Assembly (NCBI RefSeq): GCF_000834015.1
Contig: NZ_JXQI01000055.1
Span: 101,875-165,874, forward strand
Length of the DNA: 64,000 nt
From: Prevotella pectinovora
GTDB lineage: Bacteria > Bacteroidota > Bacteroidia > Bacteroidales > Bacteroidaceae
Direction: 5' to 3'
In this document: piece after piece, positions 34,985-42,797 of the stretch
Layout: each line of letters opens with the position of its first letter
Numbering within the stretch: position 1 is the stretch's first letter
Made by a program: the position numbers and the translations under genes
The notes under the pieces: model-generated
Told to the model about the DNA's origin: nothing
Databases searched by the model: none
The model's input: only the letters and a program-made list of their open reading frames with translations

Positions 34985-35017
34985 AAAGCAGTTACGGATT
35001 CCGTAGCTGCTTTTTTT
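34985..35017 (+). terminator. Terminator of tRNA-Met
   Basis: AGCAGTTACGG-ATT-CCGTAGCTGCT with one G-T pair, followed by a run of seven T. Confidence 0.88.
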
Positions 35018-35029
35018 GTTTTTAATGAA

Positions 35030-35385
35030 ATGCTTTCGGGCTATGACATAACGACGGACAGCAAAAGCGGAATGCTATTTTTGAGGTCAACCAGCAGATT
35101 GTTCTTGCAGGTCTTTATAATGGTGTTTTTTTCAACGAAGCTGCTTTCTACGGTGGAACTTGTCTGCGCATATTCCATGGATTGCAGCGTTTCTCAGAGA
35201 ATTTGGTTTTTTCTCTTCTTGCTCCTAACGATAATTTTGAATTTACGCAATATTTTCAGCCTATAGTCGACATATTCGCTATGGTCGGCAGAGAGGTTGA
35301 AATAAAAAAGAAGGACAAAAAAAAGAATTTTGGCAAGGTGGAGTCTGCATTTCTGAAAGACAACACAGATGTATATCTTTGTTAA
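35030..35385 (+). pseudogene. Decayed AbiEii-type nucleotidyltransferase toxin fragment
   Basis: The reading starts at ATG 35030 (MLSGYDITTDSK) and must change frame at about 35065-35072 to continue as NAIFEVNQQIVLAGLYNG, then AAFYGGTCLRIFHGLQRFSE. The GGTxLRxxxGLxRxSE motif and the KDKKKNFGKVESAFLKDNTDVY segment identify the AbiEii toxin family (type IV toxin-antitoxin/abortive infection). Both motif Asp residues are gone (SENLVF where SEDLDF is usual), there is a frameshift, and the gene stops after ~115 codons exactly where the REPIN-like element begins. No antitoxin (AbiEi) remains nearby. Dead relic. Confidence 0.85.
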
Positions 35386-35574
35386 ACCCAAAACGGTCAT
35401 TAGGCCGTTTAATATGGTATTTCATAACTGCTTGCAGTCTTTTGCTTTTTATTAGGCGTCTTTTGCTTGTTTTTAATTCGCAATAGCTCGCTATTACTCA
35501 TTAAAAGCCAAACAAAATCCACTCTTATAAAAACACAAAATCCAAGCAAGCCCTAATGACCGATTTGGGTTAAA
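35382..35574. repeat. REPIN/MITE-like element, full-length copy (193 bp)
   Basis: Ends: AACCCAAAACGGTCATTAGG (35385-35404) and CCTAATGACCGATTTGGGTT (35552-35571), inverted with one or two differences; extended arms reach 35382 and 35574. Interior is the reverse complement of the 30198-30385 copy at close to 88% by eye, with the same central AATAGC-TC-GCTATT palindrome. Its left end coincides with the break in the AbiEii gene. Confidence 0.92.
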
Positions 35575-35619
35575 GGATAGTTTCCTATTGTCATCTGTTG
35601 TTGATTACAAGCTTCTCCA

Positions 35620-37014
35620 TCAGAATCTGAAGCCAAAGAACATCCTCAGCCGCCATTTATTTCTGTGGAGCTGCAGGTGGGCATCGTCGCCGGCAACGGA
35701 ATAGTTGTATATCGCTGTGGCTCCGGCAAACTTGTTGCGCCAGGAATATACCACGGCAGCACGGCCGGTGATGATGACTGAAGGGAAATGATACTCCATA
35801 CTGTTACGATAGGTATATGAGCCGGTAGAGGAATCTGTTGATTCATCGGCAGAGACGTCCGGAGAGGCAGAGGCGGCAGAGGCGCTCTGACCGGCGGCTG
35901 GTGCAGCTACAGAGGTGGTTGTAGCGCCATCGCTGATGGCGGCATCAGCAGCGGCGGCAGATTCCTCGCCGGTGGCTGAAATCCGGGTCTTGGTGTAGTC
36001 ATGGGAATATATGGTGACGGTGGGCAGGGCGGAGAGATGGAAGAGCCAATGGCGGTATACAACGAGGTTATAGGCATATCCTCCACCAACGGCAAACTCG
36101 TTGAGACGGATGGTCATATCTTTCATCTCCGTCTTCGACCCGTCGAAGCTCGCCCCTATCATCCAACTGCCGGCGCTGCGCTTCTGCACATAGCTCTGGC
36201 TGAAGGCGGCAGGGAATGAGAAGCGGCGACTGTTGAAGGCGTAATAGAAATTGAGGTTCAGGGCATTCTGCGACACCTGTCCCCTACCCACGTCCACTCG
36301 CTTGCCATCAACATAGCGGTGGCCATGAAAGGTCTTCGACGACAGATACACCACATCAAAGCCATAGCGGTTGCTGTATGAATTGAGGTTGAACTCATAG
36401 TCCTTGTTCTTTCCGGCGAGTTTGGCAGGATTCACAGAGAGGCTGAGCCCCAGTCCGCGATATGCCGCCGCCACACTGAACGTGCCCCGGCAGTCTGCCA
36501 TCACATGAGTACGGCGCTCCAAAGCATCCGTCTTCGTCACGGTCTGCATGTCGGCACCCGACAACACACCAGTAAGCTTCACCGTCCACCGTGCATCAGG
36601 ACGGGCGATGTATGTCGTGTCATATTTTATCTTGTTGTATTTGGCAGCCAGGAGGGAGTCGCCGCGGAACAGGAGCCTGTCGTAGCGCTGCATGCGCGCC
36701 TGGCGCTTGTGGTATTGTCTCAGCAGTCGTTGTTTCTTCTTCTCGCCCATATTGCTGCGGAGCACCCTGTCAATGAAGAGGGAGTCAGCCCAGCGCAGCA
36801 TCTGACCTCTGTCAGCCGACTGCCGGAGCTGGAGTCTGAGACTGTCGGCAATCTGCAGTTTTTCTCTGAATGTCTTGCGTTGTTTCTTCTTTTGGGCGAG
36901 GGCGGTTGCCGGTGTCATAAGCGACAGTACGACGAAGAGCAGTATCACTTTGATGGTTGCGATACTGCTCACGGGAACTATTCTTGATGATATTCTTTGT
37001 GGAATTCTTTGCAT
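35620..37014 (-). CDS. DUF4421-like outer-membrane barrel protein
   Basis: 464 residues from the ATG at 37014-37012, 20 bp after ybeY; an in-frame TTG at 37038 is less likely. An N-terminal hydrophobic signal (about 20-40, VILLFVVLSLMTPATALAQ) is followed by a basic region and barrel-like strands (FSVAAAYRGLGLSLSVNPAKL, YEFNLNSYSNRYGFDVVYL), ending in FGFRF with the terminal Phe of an outer-membrane protein. An Ala/Ser/Thr-rich stretch (about 345-395, ATGEESAAAADAAISDGATT onward) looks like an inserted low-complexity loop. Last gene of the coaD-ybeY unit; function unknown. Confidence 0.82.
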   Translation of the reverse strand: MQRIPQRISSRIVPVSSIATIKVILLFVVLSLMTPATALAQKKKQRKTFREKLQIADSLRLQLRQSADRGQMLRWADSLFIDRVLRSNMGEKKKQRLLRQYHKRQARMQRYDRLLFRGDSLLAAKYNKIKYDTTYIARPDARWTVKLTGVLSGADMQTVTKTDALERRTHVMADCRGTFSVAAAYRGLGLSLSVNPAKLAGKNKDYEFNLNSYSNRYGFDVVYLSSKTFHGHRYVDGKRVDVGRGQVSQNALNLNFYYAFNSRRFSFPAAFSQSYVQKRSAGSWMIGASFDGSKTEMKDMTIRLNEFAVGGGYAYNLVVYRHWLFHLSALPTVTIYSHDYTKTRISATGEESAAAADAAISDGATTTSVAAPAAGQSASAASASPDVSADESTDSSTGSYTYRNSMEYHFPSVIITGRAAVVYSWRNKFAGATAIYNYSVAGDDAHLQLHRNKWRLRMFFGFRF

Positions 37015-37034
37015 ATCCTTTGATATACAGGTTG

Positions 37035-37460
37035 TCAACGCTTCATTTCCTTCAGCAGCGCCAGTGCCTTGTTCTCGGCAGCTTCCATGATCTCGCGCTC
37101 GCCGGGACCTTTGTCGTTGATGCCGCAGAGATGCAGGATGCCATGGATTATCACGCGGTGAAGCTCGTCGTCATATTCCTTGCCGAAGAGTTCGGCATTC
37201 GAGCGCACCGTGTCGAGCGAAATCACTATATCACCGCTCACCACATCATCCTCGTCGTAGTCGAAGGTGATGACATCCGTATAGTAGTCGTGACCGAGAT
37301 ATTCGCGGTTCACCTCCAGAATCTTCTCGTCGTCAACGAACATATATCCTATATCGCCCAACCGACGCTTGTATGAAGCCACTACAGCCTTAATCCAAGC
37401 CGTCGTCTCGCGCTTCTTTATCTTTGGCATTGCTATGCCCTCTGAATCGTATGAAATCAT
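37035..37460 (-). CDS. ybeY: Endoribonuclease YbeY (rRNA maturation)
   Basis: 141 residues, full length. Zinc-dependent RNase for 16S rRNA 3' maturation and ribosome quality control. The motif is HGILHLCGINDK: His106 and His110 match the first two ligands of HGxLHLxGxDH, but the third position has Asp116-Lys instead of His. This variant occurs in Bacteroidetes YbeY as far as I recall. Upstream substrate-site region VNREYLGHDYYTDVITFDY is typical. 30 bp downstream of coaD. Confidence 0.94.
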   Translation of the reverse strand: MISYDSEGIAMPKIKKRETTAWIKAVVASYKRRLGDIGYMFVDDEKILEVNREYLGHDYYTDVITFDYDEDDVVSGDIVISLDTVRSNAELFGKEYDDELHRVIIHGILHLCGINDKGPGEREIMEAAENKALALLKEMKR

Positions 37461-37490
37461 AATCAGAAAATTTATTGTTGTCCGTTTTTG

Positions 37491-37928
37491 TCAGGGCAGG
37501 AATCGCTTCACGTCCTTTCCGAAGTGTGTCAGCTCCCTCACCACGCTCGAGCTGATGCTCTCCATTCCGGCTTCGGCAAAGAAGAGCACCGTCTCTATTC
37601 CCGTTAGCTGCCGGTTGATATCCGCCTGCTCACGCTCATATTCGAAGTCCTTCACGCTTCTCACTCCCTTTATGATGAACTCCGCTCCCTCGCGGCGGGC
37701 GAAGTCTACGGTGAGGTCGTTATACTGCTTCACCTCTATCTTCTCCTCCTCTTTGTATATCTGGCGTATTGTTTCCACGCGCGTTTCCGTGGTCTGCATG
37801 TATTTCTTGCGTTCGTTGTAGCCCACTCCTATCACGATTTTGTCGAAGAGCGGCAGAGCGCGTTTCACGAGCGAGTCATGGCCTATGGTATAGGGGTCGA
37901 AGCTGCCCACGAGTATTCCTATTCTCAT
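37491..37928 (-). CDS. coaD: Pantetheine-phosphate adenylyltransferase
   Basis: 145 residues from the ATG at 37928-37926. Makes dephospho-CoA from phosphopantetheine and ATP. Nucleotidyltransferase motifs: GSFDPYTIGH (T/HxGH at 14-17) and SISSSVVREL (ISSTxVR equivalent), plus IIKGVRSVKDFEYE. The upstream in-frame extension is translated REPIN sequence and is not used. First gene of coaD-ybeY-DUF4421. Confidence 0.95.
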   Translation of the reverse strand: MRIGILVGSFDPYTIGHDSLVKRALPLFDKIVIGVGYNERKKYMQTTETRVETIRQIYKEEEKIEVKQYNDLTVDFARREGAEFIIKGVRSVKDFEYEREQADINRQLTGIETVLFFAEAGMESISSSVVRELTHFGKDVKRFLP

Positions 37929-37958
37929 ATCTGTATATTTGCAATGGTATGATTCCAG

Positions 37959-37981
37959 TCCTAATGACTGATTTGGGTTAT
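37959..37981. repeat. REPIN-like arm in the coaD leader
   Basis: TCCTAATGACTGATTTGGGTTA: right-end type. It occupies the short stretch between the coaD -7 box and its ATG, so it is at or just after the transcript start. Confidence 0.8.
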
Positions 37982-37988
37982 ATCGTTG

Positions 37989-38020
37989 CAAAAGTAATAT
38001 ATTCATTTTTCTAATGCAAG
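37989..38020 (-). promoter_or_regulatory. Promoter of coaD-ybeY-DUF4421
   Basis: Minus strand CTTG (38020-38017), 20 bp, TACTTTTG (37996-37989): consensus Bacteroidetes promoter, start expected near 37982. Confidence 0.75.
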
Positions 38021-38034
38021 AAAAACGTTGTCAT

Positions 38035-38065
38035 TTAACCCGAATCGGCCATTAGGGCGTTTGGG
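38035..38065. repeat. REPIN-like arm, left-end type
   Basis: TTAACCCGAATCGGCCATTAGG then GCGTTTGGG. With the arm at 37959-37981 it forms an inverted pair whose AACCC ends face each other, around the coaD promoter. Confidence 0.75.
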
Positions 38066-38206
38066 AAGAAAATAAAATTGAATATCTTATAGTTGTAATT
38101 ATTCAGTGAACCCTAATTAATAGCAAGCCCTATTTATTATCATCCAAATTTCCCCCCACGTCATAGATAAAATCCAAAGAATATAGTTTATAATTCTGCA
38201 GTCAGC

Positions 38207-38280
38207 GACATAATGTCAGAGAACGGTTAATATTTTTAAACTTTTCTGACGATTTGTCAAGCCACAATAGTCATAATGAC
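38207..38280. promoter_or_regulatory. Three TGTCA/TGACA dyads upstream of hsp20 (candidate activator sites)
   Basis: GACATAATGTC (38207-38217), TGACGATTTGTCA (38247-38259) and GTCATAATGAC (38270-38280) are perfect or near-perfect small palindromes. They stand 13-100 bp before the -24 element, where enhancer-binding proteins of sigma-54 promoters often bind. Confidence 0.5.
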
Positions 38281-38292
38281 AAAATATGTAAG

Positions 38293-38308
38293 CGGCACAG
38301 GAATTGCA
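38293..38308 (+). promoter_or_regulatory. Candidate sigma-54 (-24/-12) promoter of hsp20
   Basis: CGGCACAGGAATTGCA matches TGGCACGRNNNTTGCW at nearly every fixed base, with exact GG-GC spacing. A TSS near 38320 would give a ~160-nt purine-rich leader. No TAnnTTTG box was seen in this interval. Confidence 0.6.
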
Positions 38309-38478
38309 TCTCCATTAGCGAAGGCTGAAAACCGAAGGCGGAAGGATTCGAAAGAAACCTGAAGCCGAGAGGAGAAAGCCGATGAAAAGACTGCTGGTCA
38401 AAGCCGATGAAAAGAGGCAGAGATCAACGGAAAAAACAGATAAATAAAAAACTAAAAATAAAAATGGAGGTATTTGAT

Positions 38479-38904
38479 ATGTTACCAGTAATGAACAGAA
38501 ATCTTTGGATGCCAGAAGAGTTTAATGACTTTTTCGATACTGACTTCATGCCACGTGTAAGTGCTACGGCACCGGCAATCAACGTTAAGGAAAGCGAGAA
38601 AGACTACACAGTGGAACTCGCCGCTCCTGGACTGACAAAGGATGACTTCAATGTCAATATCGACAACGACGGTAACCTGCACATCAAGATTGAGAACAAG
38701 AGCAACAAGAAGGATGAGGACAAGAAGAGCCACTATCTGCGTCGCGAATTCTCATACAGCAAATACGAGCAGACATTGCTCCTTCCTGACGATGTGGAGA
38801 AAGACAAAATCGCTGCCAGCGTAAACCATGGCGTATTGACCGTAGAACTTCCAAAGCTCGTGAAGGCAGAGGAGAAGACAGCACGTCAGATTGAAATCAA
38901 ATAA
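38479..38904 (+). CDS. Small heat shock protein, Hsp20/alpha-crystallin
   Basis: 141 residues from ATG 38479, chosen because GGAGG lies 8 nt upstream and the usual N-terminus MLPVMNRNLWMPEEFNDFFD starts here; an in-frame ATG at 38464 is the alternative. ATP-independent chaperone that holds unfolded proteins. The alpha-crystallin domain spans about 38-135 (INVKESEKDYTVELAAPGLTKDDF, and ASVNHGVLTVELPK, the A-x-x-x-x-G-V-L-x-V motif). Monocistronic with a probable sigma-54 promoter and a strong terminator. Confidence 0.95.
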   Translation: MLPVMNRNLWMPEEFNDFFDTDFMPRVSATAPAINVKESEKDYTVELAAPGLTKDDFNVNIDNDGNLHIKIENKSNKKDEDKKSHYLRREFSYSKYEQTLLLPDDVEKDKIAASVNHGVLTVELPKLVKAEEKTARQIEIK

Positions 38905-38985
38905 GGCGTGAGAGAGAAGTAAAGCATAGAGAAAGGAGAATGTTTTAGATTACATAACCCCACATAGTTGGTGTTGGTTAAGTGA

Positions 38986-39017
38986 AGGCGCTTGCCCTAT
39001 TGGGCAGGTGCCTTTTT
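38986..39017. terminator. Terminator of hsp20, overlapping the end of the opposing gene
   Basis: AGGCGCTTGCCC-TATT-GGGCAGGTGCCT then TTTTT on the plus strand. The convergent methyltransferase gene ends inside the stem. Confidence 0.85.
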
Positions 39018-40283
39018 CGTTATTATCAGCACATGGCGCGAGTCGGCAAGCGTGGTGGCAAAGATATACGTGTCGCCACCGTCTTTGATCTTCAGCTTCT
39101 TGCGCAGGTCTGCCACTGAGAGAGGGAAGTTCCTCACGGCGACGTTTGCCCTGGCAATGCCTGAGAGAGCCTGCCGCAACGCCTTCTTGTTGAGTTCCGT
39201 AACGGCACACACCTGGAACCGTCTGCCGGGGAAAGCCTCAACGAGACTTTCAGAAAGGAAGAGATGACTGTTTTGAGCCACCTGCGGCATCCCGTATCTC
39301 GCCGAAAGCATGGCGAAACAGCCTGCCTTCATTATTGATGCGTTAGGCTCATAAATCCAGACTCCTGGCTGCAAAAGGGCGGCAGAGGAAGAGAGACTGG
39401 CAGATGGAGCAGCAGAGGACGGGAAACCGCAAGAAGGCGTACCGCTGAAGTCGTCGTCTGTATATTCCTCTGAAACATAATGCCATGCGCCATCGGCATG
39501 CGGATGGCAGTCAACGCAATATACCCGCAATTCTGCCGCAGCGACCTGGCAGTTACCACCGGCAGAGAGCACGAGCAGGAGTTCCTTGCACTCGTTCTTC
39601 ACGGAGATAATATGCACCTCAGAAACATTGCCGAGGTCTGCCACCGCCTTGTGCCAGTCGAGCATCGGTGACAGCTTCACCACCACATAGTCGGCATGAG
39701 CAAGAAGCTCACCCTTGAGCGCCACCACATCCGGTGTGCAGTCGGCGATGGCGAAGGTACGTCCGCCATGGTCGTCGCGGCGTGCCGGGTCGATGAATAT
39801 CGTCGTGGCATTGGGCATGTTTAGCAGATATTCCTCGGTGTCGCCACAAACGATTTCCGCATCCTTCACGCCGAGCAGCGGCATGTTGTGGGCCACCACC
39901 CTACAGAGCGTCTCCTGCCTCTCCACATACGTCTTGTGGCGGAAGCCTCTCGACATGAAGGAGAAGTCCACTCCGAATCCTCCCGTCAGGTCTACGTGTC
40001 TTTCTGCATTGCCGTCAGCCAGACGCTCAGCCAGTCGCTGCTTGTATACGGCAGTAGGCTCCGACGAACATTGTTCCATGGATAGATGCGGCGGGAATAC
40101 CAGTCCGTCGGTGTCTGCCCATGAAGGCAGTTTCCGTCGTGCCGCCTGCCATCCCGCAATCTGTTCCAGTGCGTATGCCATGTCAACGCCATCGGGTCTT
40201 GACTTGAGGGCGAGCTGGCGCACGTCGTCGGTCTTGTGTATGGATATGAACGAGAGGGTCTCGCCGTTGGGTATCAATGTCAT
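38997..40283 (-). CDS. SAM-dependent methyltransferase with THUMP-like C-terminal domain
   Basis: 428 residues. A Rossmann methyltransferase core is visible: VDLTGGFGVDFSFMS (motif I), YVERQETL, IFIDPARRDDHGGRTF (catalytic NPPY-like DPAR), VVVKLSPMLDW. The C-terminal ~80 residues (LRQALSGIARANVAVRNFPLSVADLRKKLKIKDGGDTYIFATTL) match the THUMP-like domain described for P. gingivalis PG_1098-type proteins. Probably methylates RNA; target unknown. Terminates within the hsp20 terminator hairpin. Confidence 0.88.
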   Translation of the reverse strand: MTLIPNGETLSFISIHKTDDVRQLALKSRPDGVDMAYALEQIAGWQAARRKLPSWADTDGLVFPPHLSMEQCSSEPTAVYKQRLAERLADGNAERHVDLTGGFGVDFSFMSRGFRHKTYVERQETLCRVVAHNMPLLGVKDAEIVCGDTEEYLLNMPNATTIFIDPARRDDHGGRTFAIADCTPDVVALKGELLAHADYVVVKLSPMLDWHKAVADLGNVSEVHIISVKNECKELLLVLSAGGNCQVAAAELRVYCVDCHPHADGAWHYVSEEYTDDDFSGTPSCGFPSSAAPSASLSSSAALLQPGVWIYEPNASIMKAGCFAMLSARYGMPQVAQNSHLFLSESLVEAFPGRRFQVCAVTELNKKALRQALSGIARANVAVRNFPLSVADLRKKLKIKDGGDTYIFATTLADSRHVLIITKKAPAQ

Positions 40284-40310
40284 ATCAATATGTATTCTTG
40301 AGTAAACGAA

Positions 40311-40352
40311 AAGGCTCCGTGCCTTCCCTTTGTGTAGAATGCCCGGAGCCTT
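40311..40352 (-). terminator. Terminator of the surface-protein operon
   Basis: AAGGCTCCG (40311-40319) pairs with CGGAGCCTT (40344-40352); on the minus strand the stem is followed by TTTTCG. Ends the 40388-44763 operon. Confidence 0.75.
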
Positions 40353-40387
40353 GTCTTTGTGTATGTATGCAGTGAAAAGCTATGCCA

Positions 40388-41998
40388 TTATTTCTTCACC
40401 ACCTTCACCATCTTGCCGTCAGCAGTCTTCACAACGTATATGTTGCCGCTCTGCATCTTGCTCACCTGCTGTCCGCTAACGGTGTAGATCTTGGTAGCGT
40501 GGATGTTCTGGTCCATCTTGGTCTCTACTGTAGAGATGCCGTTGGTCACCTTTCCTTCCTTGATGTCAACAGTGTAGCGAGTGATGTTCTTGCTGTCGGC
40601 AGAAACCACGGTGATTGTAGCCGTAGAAGCCTTAGGGTCGGTAGAAGAACGCTCTACTCTCTTAGTCACAGTAGCGCCGGCGCCGGCTGTCACCTCAATC
40701 ATGTCTACAGTCATCTTCTTTGAAGCAGGCACCTTAGAGTAGTAGTATGTTCCAGGTTCGAATCCGTTGATTTCCTGTCCGTCAATCTTGATGGAGCTGA
40801 GCTGTGAACTGTACTCGAGTTCCACGTCGTCTACATAGAGCTTGTCGTCAGCGCTTCCCTTACCAGGAGTAGCGTTTGTAGAGATGGTCACGAGGATAGC
40901 GTTAGGGTCGGCACCGTTAGCTACGTAAGTATCATAGTCGAACGGAATTGTGATCTTCTGCCACTCGTCCTTGCTCTCGATGGTCTTGTTCTGAGCCTTT
41001 GCCACTACATTTTTGTATTCTGTTCCCTCTGCCTCTGGATCCTGATACTTCTTGCCGTCGGTGATCACCGCGCTGATTGTGGCATAAGGATAGTCTTTGG
41101 CGAGGTCGCCGCCGCCCTGCTGGAACTTCACCCACACGCTGATAGCGTCCGGCTTGGCGTCTACAGTAGCATAGAACGGATCGCCGTTGGCGTCGAGTGC
41201 CTCGTTGCTGAAATCGAGGAATGCGTGGTTGCCGGTGTTTGCAGCCTGTGCAGCACCTGCGTTCATCTGTCCTGTAGTGATTGTTCCGTTAGGAATCTGT
41301 CCGAAAATAGCCTCACCTGTCGTGATGAGCACACTCTTCTTTCCTGTAGTTCCGGGACGAGTTTCGTTGCTCTCCTCTGTGTGGACAGCTCTCTTCACCA
41401 TTGAAGCCAGCGTACCGGTAGCTGTCATGAACGAATGCCATGCGTTTGGCTCCTGGCTTGTTGCAGAACCGGCTGTGGCTGTATGGAATTTCTCGAAGCC
41501 AGAGTTAGGAATCTGTCCGATGGTATAGTCTTCGTCACCGAGAGTGAGCTTCAGCGAGCGTCTGATAGCCTTGAAAGTATCGATGATGAGGTTGCCATAG
41601 AACTTGCCGCCGCGGATTTCTCCGTTGAAGTAAGCCTGCAGCTTGCCGCCGTTGAGGGCAGTGTAGCCAGGACCCTGCCAGCTGATATTCGTGTCGTCGC
41701 CTTCAACGATTTCGATGTCCTGAACAGAGCGCAGGATGGTATATACGCCGGCGTTTGTCATAGGAACGTTCTCGATAACGATGTTTCCTACTGGCTGCTC
41801 CTGCATATAATACTCGTATTTCACGTTCTTGATGGTCACGGTGCATGTGCCGTCGCCGTTTGGCTGAACCTGAACAGTTGATTTAGGATACTTCTTGGAT
41901 CCGGAACCGGCGTTGATGTCCAACGTGGTCACATAGTCGGTTGCCTGTGCTGTGAGTGCTGCGGCAGCCAGGATGAATGAAGATAATAATTTTTTCAT
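40388..41998 (-). CDS. Exported calycin-like plus PCMD protein with C-terminal sorting-like tail
   Basis: 536 residues with a signal peptide (MKKLLSSFILAAAALTAQA). Residues about 20-155 resemble the calycin-like domain of the neighbouring gene (VTIKNVKYEYYMQEQPVGNIVIENVPM; NGEIRGGKFYGNLIIDTF). Residues about 160-390 match the putative carbohydrate metabolism domain, PCMD (IPNSGFEKFH, NETRPGTTGKKSVLI, PDAISVWVKF, YVDDVELEY). The end (IYTVSGQQVSKMQSGNIYVVKTADGKMVKVVKK) is a secretion-tail-like segment. Surface exposure and glycan binding are inferred. Last gene of the four-gene unit. Confidence 0.82.
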   Translation of the reverse strand: MKKLLSSFILAAAALTAQATDYVTTLDINAGSGSKKYPKSTVQVQPNGDGTCTVTIKNVKYEYYMQEQPVGNIVIENVPMTNAGVYTILRSVQDIEIVEGDDTNISWQGPGYTALNGGKLQAYFNGEIRGGKFYGNLIIDTFKAIRRSLKLTLGDEDYTIGQIPNSGFEKFHTATAGSATSQEPNAWHSFMTATGTLASMVKRAVHTEESNETRPGTTGKKSVLITTGEAIFGQIPNGTITTGQMNAGAAQAANTGNHAFLDFSNEALDANGDPFYATVDAKPDAISVWVKFQQGGGDLAKDYPYATISAVITDGKKYQDPEAEGTEYKNVVAKAQNKTIESKDEWQKITIPFDYDTYVANGADPNAILVTISTNATPGKGSADDKLYVDDVELEYSSQLSSIKIDGQEINGFEPGTYYYSKVPASKKMTVDMIEVTAGAGATVTKRVERSSTDPKASTATITVVSADSKNITRYTVDIKEGKVTNGISTVETKMDQNIHATKIYTVSGQQVSKMQSGNIYVVKTADGKMVKVVKK

Positions 41999-42034
41999 GT
42001 GTAGTATTATTTTAACGATTAAATGATTTCTCCA

Positions 42035-42646
42035 TTATTTGTTCATCACCTTCACGGTCTTGCCGTTTGTGAGCTTCAGGATGTTGATGCCGCGCACCAT
42101 AGAGTTCACGCGCTGTCCGCCGAGAGTATATACGGCAGCCACCTTGGCATTCTGGTCAATGGTGCCGGCAGAGATGCCGTCGGTACCGAAGTTGTTGTCG
42201 CCGAATACGGCTTCCACGTCACCCACGCCAGGCACGGTGAGGCTGATGAGAGCATAGAACTTGTCGCCCTTGCTGCGTGAACCTTCCTTCACGGTAACGT
42301 CGATCTTGCCGCCGAGCATCTCCTGGATTTCAGCGCCGTTGGTGATGGTAGCTGTCTGTGTGGTGGCATAGTTGGTGAATCCCTCTGAGTCGTCGTCGCC
42401 CTGAACATCGGTCATGGTAACGTCGCCGATAAGTATCCCCTGGAAGCTGAACTGGTTGAGCTTGATGGTGTATTTGCCTTCCTCTGCCTGCTCGGTGATA
42501 GTGATGGAAGCCCTGTCTGTGATAGGCTCACCCAGATTGGCAACGGTGATTACGATATTGTCCTCATAAGTTTTCTCGTTGTTTCCTTGTGCCATTGCTC
42601 CCATGGCGATCATTGCCATGGCGATAAGAGTAAAAATTTTCTTCAT
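42035..42646 (-). CDS. Exported calycin-like domain protein
   Basis: 203 residues; signal peptide MKKIFTLIAMAMIAMGAMAQ. A beta-rich domain of about 130 residues (YTIKLNQFSFQGILIGDVTMTDV, GGKIDVTVKEGSRSKGDKFYALISLTVPG) corresponds to the first domain of the 536-residue neighbour. The tail AAVYTLGGQRVNSMVRGINILKLTNGKTVKVMNK parallels its neighbour's C-terminus, so both probably use the same export or anchoring route. 36 bp before the next gene. Confidence 0.8.
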   Translation of the reverse strand: MKKIFTLIAMAMIAMGAMAQGNNEKTYEDNIVITVANLGEPITDRASITITEQAEEGKYTIKLNQFSFQGILIGDVTMTDVQGDDDSEGFTNYATTQTATITNGAEIQEMLGGKIDVTVKEGSRSKGDKFYALISLTVPGVGDVEAVFGDNNFGTDGISAGTIDQNAKVAAVYTLGGQRVNSMVRGINILKLTNGKTVKVMNK

Positions 42647-42797
42647 AATAAAAATGATAATGTTTTTAATTTAATGTTTTCCTAAATTATTTTTGCCTTT
42701 ATTTAATTGTCTTGTCTATTCATCAGAATCCTGACTGCCCATCGGTGAGGAATCTGTCAGCAGAGGTTGCCGCCGCCGGATTGAATGCAGTACAAGG

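Noticed and set aside
34967..35266. 99-codon gene on the plus strand
   Set aside because: It starts inside tRNA-Met and crosses its terminator; the stretch from about 35030 is better explained as the first frame of the AbiEii relic.
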